A program made the position numbers and the translations under genes. Of a DNA stretch of 64,000 nucleotides, positions 10,821 to 18,985 are shown one piece after another. This DNA is from Pseudomonas ceruminis (lineage in GTDB: Bacteria > Pseudomonadota > Gammaproteobacteria > Pseudomonadales > Pseudomonadaceae): assembly GCF_021602025.1 (NCBI RefSeq), contig NZ_BQHW01000001.1:124001-188000 (forward strand), written 5' to 3'. How positions within the stretch are numbered: position 1 is the first letter of the stretch; the number at the start of each line of letters is the position of its first letter. Below the pieces are notes generated by a model, which was given only the letters and a program-made list of their open reading frames with translations, was not told the DNA's origin and ran no database searches.

Positions 10821-11093
10821 TCAGTCAGCTTTCTTCTGCGCCTCCTTCAGTTCCTTGATCCGCTTGTCGATCAACTGACACTTGTCGGGCAGGTCCTTAC
10901 TCGCCGTCCCCAGCTCCATCCCCTGGAGCTCGTCATTGATCTCCTTGGCTTTTTGCGGGTTCTGTTCGGTCAACTGGCTCACCAGCCCGGCCAGTTCTTC
11001 ACGTTTCTGGGTTGCCTCTTCTGGGGTGCATGCCCAGGCGGGCAGGGCGCAGAACAGGGCGGTCGCACAGGCGATGCGCAGTAGCGGTTTCAT
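10821..11093 (-). CDS. small periplasmic protein, helical, unknown function
   Basis: The 90-residue product has a signal peptide (MKPLLRIACATALFCALPAWA) and a mature, charged, alpha-helical part (EEATQKREELAGLVSQLTEQ...) with two cysteines. A GTG nine bases upstream overlaps the GGAGG ribosome site and cannot be the main start; the ATG at 11093 is 8 nt after GGAGG. Related Pseudomonas proteins are unnamed. It could be a coiled-coil periplasmic protein; no function is proposed. Confidence 0.75.
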   Translation of the reverse strand: MKPLLRIACATALFCALPAWACTPEEATQKREELAGLVSQLTEQNPQKAKEINDELQGMELGTASKDLPDKCQLIDKRIKELKEAQKKAD

Positions 11094-11230
11094 CCTTTTC
11101 ACCTCCAGCGGTGGCTATGCGTGGTGGAGGTTTTTGCACGCCGGGAAGTTCAGAATTTTTCGGAACGCTCCTCGCTGCCGCCGTGTCCCAAGCTGTGTAC
11201 CCCACGCGTCCACAGCAAGAGGCCATGACC

Positions 11231-11626
11231 ATGAGCATCACTTACGACTGGGACCTGATCGAGCGCTTGTTGCACGAAGTGCAGAATGGCGCCGACCACA
11301 GCTTCACGCCACGCCCCTATGCCGAACAACATGCCGCCGCGATGGCCTCCGAGGGTCAACCGGTGGGGGATGTAGACCACCTTAAAACCCGCGCCTGCGA
11401 GTATGAGAAGCTGCTGTTCGAACGTGGCTTCATCGAAACCCGGCCCCCAGAAGAGGGCGGCAATGGCGAAAATTTCGTGCTCACACCGCGTGGTTCACGG
11501 CTTTTGAGCCTGCTCGACAGGAGTATCCCAGGCGATACACACCCCCGCGAGGTGCTCAATGAGCAGGAGGATCCACTGGACGAGGCCACGTTCGATAAGG
11601 TCTCGTCCAAGGCACAGATCGCTTGA
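11231..11626 (+). CDS. DUF2513-like hypothetical protein
   Basis: A 131-residue cytoplasmic protein (MSITYDWDLIERLLHEVQ...) ending in a winged-helix-like segment with FVLTPRGSRLLSLLD, similar in plan to DUF2513 proteins. The frame is open upstream; ATG at 11231 lies 8 nt after GAGG, better placed than the ATG at 11225. The C-terminus is acidic. A role in DNA binding is possible but not shown. It stands alone between divergent and downstream transporter genes. Confidence 0.7.
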   Translation: MSITYDWDLIERLLHEVQNGADHSFTPRPYAEQHAAAMASEGQPVGDVDHLKTRACEYEKLLFERGFIETRPPEEGGNGENFVLTPRGSRLLSLLDRSIPGDTHPREVLNEQEDPLDEATFDKVSSKAQIA

Positions 11627-11732
11627 GGTCGTTTTGAGGCTGGCACGGGCAGGCAAGGAAAACCGATAATCGGGTTTCTTTGAACACTGCCGAGCCTTGT
11701 CCGATGCCATTGACCACCCAGGAGGGCCGCTC

Positions 11733-12659
11733 ATGACCGCGGCCCGCAAGAACCCCGATGCTTTCGCCTTCCAGGTCATGCTGGGGCTATGCCTGATCTG
11801 GGGCTGCCAACAGGTGCTGATCAAGACCGCCGCAGTGGATATCGCCCCAGTGATGCAGGCGGCCCTGCGCAACGGCATCGCCGCCGTGCTGGTGGGGCTG
11901 ATGATCTGCTGGCGGGGGGGCTGGGGCCAGGTGGGCAGCACGTGGCGCGGCGGGTTGCTGGCGGGCGGTTTGTTCGGCCTGGAGTTTTTGTTCATTGCCG
12001 AAGGGCTGAAGCTGACCTCGGCGGCGCACATGTCGGTATTCCTCTACATCGCACCGGTGTTCACTGCGCTCGGCCTGCATTTCATGTTGCCCAGCGAGCG
12101 TCTGCGCCTGTTGCAGTGGCTGGGTATCCTGCTGTCGTTCGGAGGGATTGCCACGGCCTTTGCCGGTGGTCTGTCGTTTGAGCAGATGGATGGGCGAATG
12201 CTGCTGGGCGATGCCTTGGGTGTGCTGGCGGGCCTGGCCTGGGGGGCGACTACAGTGGTGGTGCGTGGTTCACGGTTGTCCGAGGCACCGGCCACGCTCA
12301 CCCTGTTTTACCAGCTGGCGGTCGGTTTTGGTGGTTTGCTGCTGATTGCCTTGCTCAGCGGGCAGATCGGTGCGGTGGTATGGACGCCGCTGGCAGTGGG
12401 CAGCGTGCTGTTTCAGGGCATCGTGGTGTCATTCGTCAGTTACCTGACCTGGTTCTGGCTGCTGCGTAAGTACCTCGCGTCGAACCTGGCGGTGTTTTCG
12501 TTCATCACACCGTTGTTCGGTGTGACGTTTGGGGTGCTGCTGCTGGATGAGCCGCTGAGCGTGAACTTCGTGCTGGGAGCGGTGATGGTTTTGCTTGGTG
12601 TAGTGCTGGTGAGCGCCGAGCCGTGGGTGAAGCAGCAGTTACGCCGGCTCGTAGGGTAG
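11733..12659 (+). CDS. EamA/DMT-family transporter
   Basis: A 308-residue protein with about ten membrane segments in two EamA repeats (first ending FGGIATAFAGG, second ending MVLLGVVLVSAEPWV). AGGAGG at 11720-11725 lies before the ATG at 11733, which decides the start against the longer open frame. It probably exports a small metabolite or amino acid; the substrate is unknown. The gene is followed by a GGCCCTGTC stem-loop. Confidence 0.9.
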   Translation: MTAARKNPDAFAFQVMLGLCLIWGCQQVLIKTAAVDIAPVMQAALRNGIAAVLVGLMICWRGGWGQVGSTWRGGLLAGGLFGLEFLFIAEGLKLTSAAHMSVFLYIAPVFTALGLHFMLPSERLRLLQWLGILLSFGGIATAFAGGLSFEQMDGRMLLGDALGVLAGLAWGATTVVVRGSRLSEAPATLTLFYQLAVGFGGLLLIALLSGQIGAVVWTPLAVGSVLFQGIVVSFVSYLTWFWLLRKYLASNLAVFSFITPLFGVTFGVLLLDEPLSVNFVLGAVMVLLGVVLVSAEPWVKQQLRRLVG

Positions 12660-12670
12660 AGAGTGTGTAA

Positions 12671-12703
12671 CGGCCCTGTCGCCGACTTGTCGGGACAGGG
12701 CCG
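12671..12703. terminator. stem-loop between convergent transporters
   Basis: An inverted repeat (CGGCCCTGTC / GACAGGGCCG) separates the EamA gene and the MFS gene, which converge here. Same motif family as 10775-10806; no T-run. Confidence 0.5.
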
Positions 12704-12720
12704 CACTGATCAACCCGCGT

Positions 12721-13893
12721 TCACGAAGCCACCCGGCCCGCAACCTCGCAAGCCTGGGTGCTGCGAGTACGGGTAAGCACCAACGCGCCCGCCACGCCCA
12801 GCCCCGCTGCAGCCAGCACCAGCGCCGGCTGCAGGCTGCCACTGTAATGGTTGCTCAGCGCCGCCAGCAAAGGCCCGCTTAGCTGTCCGAGTGCAAAACA
12901 GGCGGTCAGCAACCCGGCATTACGCTGCGTCGCATGGGGCGCCAGTTCCCGGGAGCGCTGCATCACCAATTGCATGCAGGCCAGGAATGGCGTGCCGCAC
13001 AACACGACGCCCAACGCCAGGCCAATGCCGCCGCCCATCAGGCAAGCCAGCACGCCCAAGGCCTGCAGCCACAAGGTGGCGGCCAGCCATGCCGAGGTTC
13101 GGCCGGCACGCCGTGCACTCACTGCCAACACACCTAAAGCCGCAGCCAGGCCAAAGGCTGGCCAGAACAGGTCGGCGGTCCAGCTACCGCGCATCTGCTG
13201 GTTGGCCATCTGCGACAGGAACGTGGCCGGCAGGATGTAACCCACACCATACAAGGCATACACCAGGCCAAGGCGGCCAATGCCAGCGCTGCGCGTCGCC
13301 CCTTGTGGCGCGGGGCTGGGTGCCACGGCGGGCTCCAGCGCCTTGGGCAGCCATGGTTGCGTGGCCAGGAGCAGCACCAGCGCGGCGCCGGCATACACCA
13401 GCCACAGCGCCGCCGAGCCCAGGCCCAGCAGGTGCGCACCCAGTGCCAGCAAACCGGTGAGGGCGATGCCTAGGCCAGGGCCGGCAAACACCATGGCGCC
13501 CAGTTGGGGGCGGTTGTGGGCAGTGGCCACCTGTTGGCTGAGGCTGGTGATCATCACCAGCACCCAGGCACTCGCCACACCAGTACCGAAGCGCAGCAGC
13601 AAGTGGCCCCAGAACCCGTCAGCGGCGGCGCTGGCCAAGGTCAGCAGCACGCAGAGCCACAGGCCGCCCAGCAGCCGAAGCCTGACCTGGGCTGGCGTGC
13701 GGGCGAACATGGCATCCGCCGCACCAATGAAGTAACCCAGGTAGTTAGCGGCGGCGACCAGCCCGCCAGCCGTCAGGTCGAACTGACCCTCTGCAAGCAT
13801 GTGCGGCAGTTGCGGGGTAAGGGCGAAGCGGCCGATACCCATGGCCATCATCAAGGCCACGGCGCAGGCCAGCAATTGTACGAGCGGTGACAT
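12721..13893 (-). CDS. MFS transporter, YbfB/YjiJ family
   Basis: A 390-residue, 12-helix major facilitator. The N-terminal MGIGRFALTPQLPHM motif near residue 18 is characteristic of the YbfB/YjiJ (MFS_4) group, and the ANYLGYFIGA segment forms the second helix. Substrate unknown, probably efflux. It is divergent from a LysR gene at 14000 with a 106-bp gap, a typical arrangement for a regulator and its target exporter. Confidence 0.9.
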   Translation of the reverse strand: MSPLVQLLACAVALMMAMGIGRFALTPQLPHMLAEGQFDLTAGGLVAAANYLGYFIGAADAMFARTPAQVRLRLLGGLWLCVLLTLASAAADGFWGHLLLRFGTGVASAWVLVMITSLSQQVATAHNRPQLGAMVFAGPGLGIALTGLLALGAHLLGLGSAALWLVYAGAALVLLLATQPWLPKALEPAVAPSPAPQGATRSAGIGRLGLVYALYGVGYILPATFLSQMANQQMRGSWTADLFWPAFGLAAALGVLAVSARRAGRTSAWLAATLWLQALGVLACLMGGGIGLALGVVLCGTPFLACMQLVMQRSRELAPHATQRNAGLLTACFALGQLSGPLLAALSNHYSGSLQPALVLAAAGLGVAGALVLTRTRSTQACEVAGRVAS

Positions 13894-13999
13894 GAGAACA
13901 CTCCTGCACGGTGTAAGCGGATAGATGGCAGGTTAAGAGGCTTTTGTTTTCAATAAAATTGAATAATGATGATGAAGTTGTTCTGTTTTGGAGAAAGCC

Positions 14000-14893
14000 A
14001 TGGAGTTCAGCCAACTGCGTATCTTCCAGGCTGTTGCCGAGGAGGGTTCGCTCACCCGGGCCGCCGAGCGTTTGCACCGGGTACCTTCGAACCTGTCCAC
14101 GCGCTTGCGCCAGCTTGAGGAGCAATTGGGCGTCGAGCTGTTCCTGCGTGAACGCCAGCGCCTGCAGCTTTCGCCTGCGGGCAAGGTACTGCTGGATTAC
14201 GCCAACCGGCTTGCCGCGCTTCGTGACGAGGCCGTTGCGGCAGTGCAGGGTGGCCAGCCGGCCGGCGATTTTGTGCTTGGCACCATGTACAGCACGGCTG
14301 CCATTCACCTGCCAGCGCTGCTGGCGCGCTACCACCAAGCTTACCCGGCGGTGAACCTGCAGGTGCAGGCGGCACCCAGCGGCGAGCTGCTCGAGGGGGT
14401 GCTTGGCCATCGTCTCGATGCCGCGCTGGTGGATGGGCCTCCTAGCCTAGCCGGGCTGGACGGCGTGCCCTTGTGCGACGAACAACTGGTGCTGATCACC
14501 AGCCCTGAACACCCAGCAGTGCACAGCGCCCGGGATGTCGCGGGCAACGCTGTGTTCACGTTTCGCCAGGGCTGCTCTTACCGTATGCGCCTGGAGGCCT
14601 GGTATGCCCATGCCCATACACCGATGGGGCGGGTAATGGAGATCGAGTCGTATCAGAGCATGCTGGCCTGCGTGATCGCCGGCGCTGGGGTAGCGATGAT
14701 GGCGCAGTCGATGCTCGACAGCCTGCCTGGGCGCGATCGGGTGCGTGCCCATCGTTTGCAGGCACCGTTCGATCAGGCCGTCACCTGGCTGATGTGGCGA
14801 CAGGGTATGCGTGGCGCAAATTTGCAGGCGTGGATCGAGCTGCAACAAAGCGAAACGATTAACCAGCCGTCGGAATGCGCCGTTTCCGCTTGA
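14000..14893 (+). CDS. LysR-family transcriptional regulator
   Basis: The 297-residue protein begins MEFSQLRIFQAVAEEGSLTRAAERLH, a standard LysR helix-turn-helix, and has an effector domain from about residue 88. GGAG at 13990 is 6 nt before the ATG at 14000. It resembles NAC/Cbl-like or YwbI-type regulators but no inducer can be named. The divergent YbfB/YjiJ exporter is the most likely target. Confidence 0.9.
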   Translation: MEFSQLRIFQAVAEEGSLTRAAERLHRVPSNLSTRLRQLEEQLGVELFLRERQRLQLSPAGKVLLDYANRLAALRDEAVAAVQGGQPAGDFVLGTMYSTAAIHLPALLARYHQAYPAVNLQVQAAPSGELLEGVLGHRLDAALVDGPPSLAGLDGVPLCDEQLVLITSPEHPAVHSARDVAGNAVFTFRQGCSYRMRLEAWYAHAHTPMGRVMEIESYQSMLACVIAGAGVAMMAQSMLDSLPGRDRVRAHRLQAPFDQAVTWLMWRQGMRGANLQAWIELQQSETINQPSECAVSA

Positions 14894-15017
14894 TCCGCGT
14901 CAAACTCGCCCTTATCTGTAAGAACAAGGGCATGCGTAATACAGGACATAGGGCTATGATCTGTATGAAACATCTCAGGATTGATTGACCGTGAGGCTGA
15001 CCCGTCAAGGGGGCACT

Positions 15018-15146
15018 ATGAAAAACCAAATGTTCAACTGGCTCCATGACTTGGCTGTCGCGCTGGGGCTGATACCTCCACCCCTGCAGCCGGTGCCGAT
15101 CCCGACTGATGAAGAGCAGCGCAAGCGCCAACCGCGTCGCCGCTGA
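15018..15146 (+). CDS. 42-residue small protein (PA1414-like)
   Basis: A short gene with a strong ribosome site (AAGGGGG, spacing about 6 nt) and a strong intrinsic terminator directly after the stop. It encodes MKNQMFNWLHDLAVALGLIP followed by a proline-rich and basic tail (EEQRKRQPRRR). The amphipathic N-terminal helix and basic tail resemble the small Pseudomonas proteins related to PA1414. From memory, PA1414 lies near the gbuA region in P. aeruginosa, as here. It may bind membrane or nucleic acid; function unknown. Confidence 0.7.
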   Translation: MKNQMFNWLHDLAVALGLIPPPLQPVPIPTDEEQRKRQPRRR

Positions 15147-15151
15147 AACAG

Positions 15152-15188
15152 AAAGGCCGCCGCATCAGTCATGATGCAGCGGCCTTTT
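15152..15188 (+). terminator. strong intrinsic terminator
   Basis: The stem AAAGGCCGC(C)GCATCA pairs with TGATGC(A)GCGGCCTTT and runs into seven T residues. It ends the 42-residue gene. Confidence 0.9.
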
Positions 15189-15229
15189 TTTGATGCTGGT
15201 TGATGTCTGTCGTTGCAGACGCTGATGAA

Positions 15230-16609
15230 TCAGGCCAGCTTCACGGCACCCACTGTCTTGCGCGACAGCACGCTCACCACCACGAAACTCACCAGACCAA
15301 TCGCCAGGCTGTAGTAGATCGGCGTATTGGCATCCAGCCCATCCTTGAACATGAAGAACAGCGCGGTGGCAAAGCCCAGCGACATGCTGGCGATGGCCCC
15401 TGCGGTGGTCGCACGTTTCCAGAAGATGGCGCCGATCAGCGGGATCAGCATGCCGCCGACCAGCAGGTTGTAGGCCAACGTCAGGGCGCTGATCACATCG
15501 TTCACCGCCAGGGCAATGCCCAACACCACGAGGCCAGTGAGCAGGGTGAACAGGCGGTTGATGCCCAGGCTCGACTGCTTGCCGCCGCGTAGCTTGGGCA
15601 ACAGGTCTTCGGTCAGGGTGGTGGAGGCAGCCAGCAGGCCGGCACTGGCCGTCGACATCATCGCCGCCAGCGCCGCCGCCATCAGCAGGCCGCGGATGCC
15701 CTCTGGCAATTGGCTCTTGATCATTTCGGCGAAGGCATTGTTCGGGTTGGCCAGGTCGGGCATCAGCACGTGTGCGGCCATGCCGATCAGCGCACAGGCC
15801 AGGCCGTACAGCACGCAGTACACACCGGCGGTGGTCCCGGCGCGCTGGCAGACTTTTTCGTCACGGGCGGTGAACACCCGCTGCCAGATGTCCTGGCCGA
15901 TGAGAATGCCGAAGAAGTAGATCAGGAAGTAGGTGATGATGGTGTCCCAACCGATGGTGGTCCAGTTGAAGCTGGCCGCCGGCAGCTTGGCGACCAAGGT
16001 GTCCCAGCCGCCGGCCTTGTACAGGCACACCGGCAGCAGGATGAACATCAGGCCCACGGTCTTGATCACGAACTGGACAATGTCGGTGAGTGTCAGCGAC
16101 CACATGCCACCGATGGTCGAGTAGATCACCACCACGCCACCGCCCAGCAGCAACGACATCCAGAACGGCAGGTCGAGCAGCACTTGCAGCACAGTGCCCA
16201 TGGCCAGGGTCGACGTCACGCCGATCATCAGCGCGTAGGCGAGCATGATGGCGGCACTGGCCTGACGTGCCATAGGGTTGTAGCGCCGCTCCAGCACCTG
16301 GGTCACGGTAAAGATCTTCAGGCGCAGCAGGGGTTTGGCGAGGAACAGGTTGAGGGCGATGATCCCCAGGCCCAGCGCCGCGCAGAGCCAGAAGCCAGAG
16401 ATGCCATGGACATAGCCCAGGCGCACGGTGCCGACGGTGGAAGCGCCACCGAGCACGGTGGTGGCCATGGTGCCCATGTACAAGGTCGGGCCCAGGTTGC
16501 GCCCGGCCACCAGGTAGTCTTCGTGGGTCTTCGCACGGCGCATGCCATACCAGCCCAGCCCGAGCATGCCGATGGCATAAATCATTACAACGATGATGTC
16601 CAAGGCCAT
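15230..16609 (-). CDS. sodium:solute symporter (SSS family)
   Basis: A 459-residue membrane protein with about 13 helices of the SSS/LeuT fold. Family features are the start AIGMLGLGWYGMRRAKTHEDYLVAGRNLG, the signature STIGGMWSLTLTDIVQFV near residue 165, and AAMMSTASAGLLAASTTLTED near residue 325 that contributes to the sodium site. GGGAGA precedes the ATG. The gene lies downstream of guanidinobutyrase on the same strand with a 169-bp gap. By synteny with P. aeruginosa (PA1418 near gbuA, from memory) it may import 4-guanidinobutyrate or a related compound; that substrate is an inference. Confidence 0.9.
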   Translation of the reverse strand: MALDIIVVMIYAIGMLGLGWYGMRRAKTHEDYLVAGRNLGPTLYMGTMATTVLGGASTVGTVRLGYVHGISGFWLCAALGLGIIALNLFLAKPLLRLKIFTVTQVLERRYNPMARQASAAIMLAYALMIGVTSTLAMGTVLQVLLDLPFWMSLLLGGGVVVIYSTIGGMWSLTLTDIVQFVIKTVGLMFILLPVCLYKAGGWDTLVAKLPAASFNWTTIGWDTIITYFLIYFFGILIGQDIWQRVFTARDEKVCQRAGTTAGVYCVLYGLACALIGMAAHVLMPDLANPNNAFAEMIKSQLPEGIRGLLMAAALAAMMSTASAGLLAASTTLTEDLLPKLRGGKQSSLGINRLFTLLTGLVVLGIALAVNDVISALTLAYNLLVGGMLIPLIGAIFWKRATTAGAIASMSLGFATALFFMFKDGLDANTPIYYSLAIGLVSFVVVSVLSRKTVGAVKLA

Positions 16610-16778
16610 TGGGGGTCTCCCGATTATCTTTATTATGGCGAGATCGACCGCTCGGGCGTTCTCACGGTGCCCGGCGGTCTTGTCTTGTGTTGGCGGGCCT
16701 CAGTGGCCCTCCCAGATGGCTCCTGCCAGGGGTACAGCGATCAAGCAGTGCTCCTGCACCGGGGCGGTGCGGGCTGGT

Positions 16779-17729
16779 TCAGCGGCGCACGACGCCTGGC
16801 AGCACGCAAAGCATCTCGAACAACAGGTTGGCACCGAGCAGCGAGGTGTTGCCGGTGGTGTCGTAAGGCGGGGAGACTTCGACCAGGTCACAGCCGATCA
16901 AGTCCAGGCCGTGGCAGCCGCGAATGATCTCCATCGCCTGGATAGTGGTCAAGCCGCCGATTTCCGGGGTGCCGGTGCCTGGTGCCCAGGCCGGGTCGAT
17001 GCCGTCGATGTCGAACGACAGGTAGACCGGGCCGCCGCCGACTTTTTCGCGCACTTCGGCCATCAACGGTTCCAGCGATTTATGCCAGCATTCTTCGGCC
17101 TGCACCACGCGAAAGCCCTGGCGACGGCTCCAGTTGAAGTCGTCGGCGGTATAGCCCTGGGCACGCAGGCCGATCTGCACGACGCGGTCGCAATCGAGCA
17201 GGCCTTCTTCCACGGCGCGGCGGAACGTGGTGCCGTGGGCGATCTTCTCACCGAACATGTGGTCGTTGACGTCGGCGTGGGCATCGATGTGCACCAGGCC
17301 GATCTTGCCGTGCTTCTTGTGCAGGGCCCGCAGGATGGGGAGGGTAATGGTGTGGTCGCCGCCCAGGGTCATTGGGATGACGTTGTGCTCGACGATTTCA
17401 TCGTAGGCCTGCTCGATGATGCGCACGGCGTCGAGCAGGTTGAAGGTATTGATCGCGACGTCGCCGATGTCCGCCACCGATAGCGAATCGAACGGGGCGG
17501 CACCGGTGGCCATGTTGTACGGGCGGATCATTACCGACTCGGCGCGGATCTGCCGTGGGCCGAAGCGGGTGCCGGAACGCAGCGACGTGCCGATGTCCAG
17601 GGGGACGCCGATGAAGGCGGCGTCCAAGCCTTGGGCGCTTTGCAGGTGGGGAAGGCGAAGCATGGTGGCGATGCCGCCGAAACGCGGCATTTCGTTGCCG
17701 CCCAGTGGTTGATGGAGAACTTTGTCCAC
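16779..17729 (-). CDS. gbuA: guanidinobutyrase (agmatinase/arginase family)
   Basis: The 316-residue ureohydrolase carries all Mn-binding motifs: GGDHTITLP, VDAHADVND and SFDIDGIDP. It closely matches, as I recall it, P. aeruginosa GbuA, which hydrolyses 4-guanidinobutyrate to 4-aminobutyrate and urea in a side route of arginine catabolism. An ATG at 17741 has no ribosome site, while the GTG at 17729 is preceded by GAGG at 7 nt and gives the N-terminus MDKVLHQPLGGNEMP expected for GbuA. The divergent LysR gene at 17952 is the counterpart of gbuR. Ordinary agmatinase is the alternative, but the neighbours favour guanidinobutyrase. Confidence 0.9.
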   Translation of the reverse strand: MDKVLHQPLGGNEMPRFGGIATMLRLPHLQSAQGLDAAFIGVPLDIGTSLRSGTRFGPRQIRAESVMIRPYNMATGAAPFDSLSVADIGDVAINTFNLLDAVRIIEQAYDEIVEHNVIPMTLGGDHTITLPILRALHKKHGKIGLVHIDAHADVNDHMFGEKIAHGTTFRRAVEEGLLDCDRVVQIGLRAQGYTADDFNWSRRQGFRVVQAEECWHKSLEPLMAEVREKVGGGPVYLSFDIDGIDPAWAPGTGTPEIGGLTTIQAMEIIRGCHGLDLIGCDLVEVSPPYDTTGNTSLLGANLLFEMLCVLPGVVRR

Positions 17730-17951
17730 GGTGGGCCTCATCAGTCGGTCGATTATTCTGTTTGTTCGAACCTGTGCCGCCGCGCGCCTCCAGTGTGGTC
17801 ATGCCGGCGGGCAGGGACATTTCGGTCAAGTCTGCTCAAGGTAGTGCGTGGGAAAAATCGCTACCGGCAAATACTTACTTCAGGATTTTCTGAACTAACC
17901 AACGCGGAGCGGTTAGACTGCGCGCAAATAACACTGCGGAACCGTTGCACC
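17730..17951. promoter_or_regulatory. gbuA-gbuR divergent promoter region
   Basis: A 222-bp gap separates divergent gbuA and the LysR gene. It has an AT-rich stretch (about 17860-17930). LysR proteins usually bind such intergenic regions and activate the divergent gene on binding the substrate. No precise operator could be fixed by eye. Confidence 0.45.
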
Positions 17952-18845
17952 ATGGCCTCGACCTTGCCCGACCTGAAACTGCTGCGCATCTTCGTCAGCG
18001 TGGTGCGCCACCAGGGCTTCGCCAATGCCCAGCGTGAGCTCAATCTGTCGACGTCCGCCATCAGTACCTACATGAGCCAACTCGAAGGTGCGCTGGGTAT
18101 CGTGTTGTGCCATCGAGGGCGCGGCGGTTTCAGCCTGACCAGCAAGGGCGAGTTGTTTCACCAGGAAACCTTGCGGCTGCTCGCTGAACTGGATGGTTTC
18201 GAACAATACGCCGCTGCGCTCAAGGGCGAATTGCGTGGCACGCTCAACCTTGGGGTAATCGATTCCACGGTCGGCGACCGGGCGTTGCCATTGGCTGAGG
18301 CCATTGGCGCCTACAGCCAGGAACACCCAGCAGTGCATTTGCACCTGTCGGTATCGAGCCCTTATGAGTTGCAACTGGGTGTGCAGGACAACCGCCTGGA
18401 TTTGGCGATCGGTGCGTTTTCTTCGCGCATGAGTGGCCTGTTGTATCAACCGCTGTACCGTGAACAGCATTGGCTGTATTGCAGCAGCCGTCACCCGTTG
18501 TATGCCGAGCGACGTATTCCGGAACCTGTGGTGACCCAGCAGCGCATGGTCGGGCGGGGTTACTGGAGCCAGGCGGAGCTGGCCCGGCATGGCTTCAAGC
18601 ACAGTGCGGCGACGGTGGAGAGTATGGAGGCGCAATTGATACTGATTTTGTCAGGCGCTTACATCGGTTACCTGCCCGAACACTATGCCCAGGCCTGGGT
18701 CGACAAGGGCGATCTGCGGGTGCTTTCTCCGGCTACTTTCGGCTATCAGGCGCCATTTTCGTTGATCATTCGCCGTGGCCGCAGTCGCGAGCCGCTCATC
18801 CAGACTTTCCGGGACTTGCTTAAAAGCCAACTCAACGTGGGATGA
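17952..18845 (+). CDS. gbuR: LysR-family regulator of guanidinobutyrate use
   Basis: The 297-residue protein begins MASTLPDLKLLRIFVSVVRH; its helix-turn-helix is in NAQRELNLSTSAISTYMSQLEG. The effector domain runs from about residue 95. The open frame extends upstream over non-coding sequence; the ATG at 17952 gives a normal LysR length. Placement divergent from gbuA and directly upstream of an Aer-type receptor matches the PA1422 (gbuR) order in P. aeruginosa. In that species GbuR induces gbuA in response to 4-guanidinobutyrate. Confidence 0.85.
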   Translation: MASTLPDLKLLRIFVSVVRHQGFANAQRELNLSTSAISTYMSQLEGALGIVLCHRGRGGFSLTSKGELFHQETLRLLAELDGFEQYAAALKGELRGTLNLGVIDSTVGDRALPLAEAIGAYSQEHPAVHLHLSVSSPYELQLGVQDNRLDLAIGAFSSRMSGLLYQPLYREQHWLYCSSRHPLYAERRIPEPVVTQQRMVGRGYWSQAELARHGFKHSAATVESMEAQLILILSGAYIGYLPEHYAQAWVDKGDLRVLSPATFGYQAPFSLIIRRGRSREPLIQTFRDLLKSQLNVG

Positions 18846-18985
18846 AACACAGGGCGTTTCGCCCATTTTGTCGGGATGGGCGGTTTTCCTACAGAAGCTC
18901 ACCTGCTTTGCGCATGGAGCTCTGCTAAACCTCTACTTGTTTTGGTGATTTTCCCTTCATCCAGACAAGCAAAGGATTGCCCAAG

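Noticed and set aside
14980-14994. Anr/FNR box upstream of the 42-residue gene (TTGATTGACCGTGA)
   Set aside because: Only the left half TTGAT matches TTGAT-N4-ATCAA; the right half does not.
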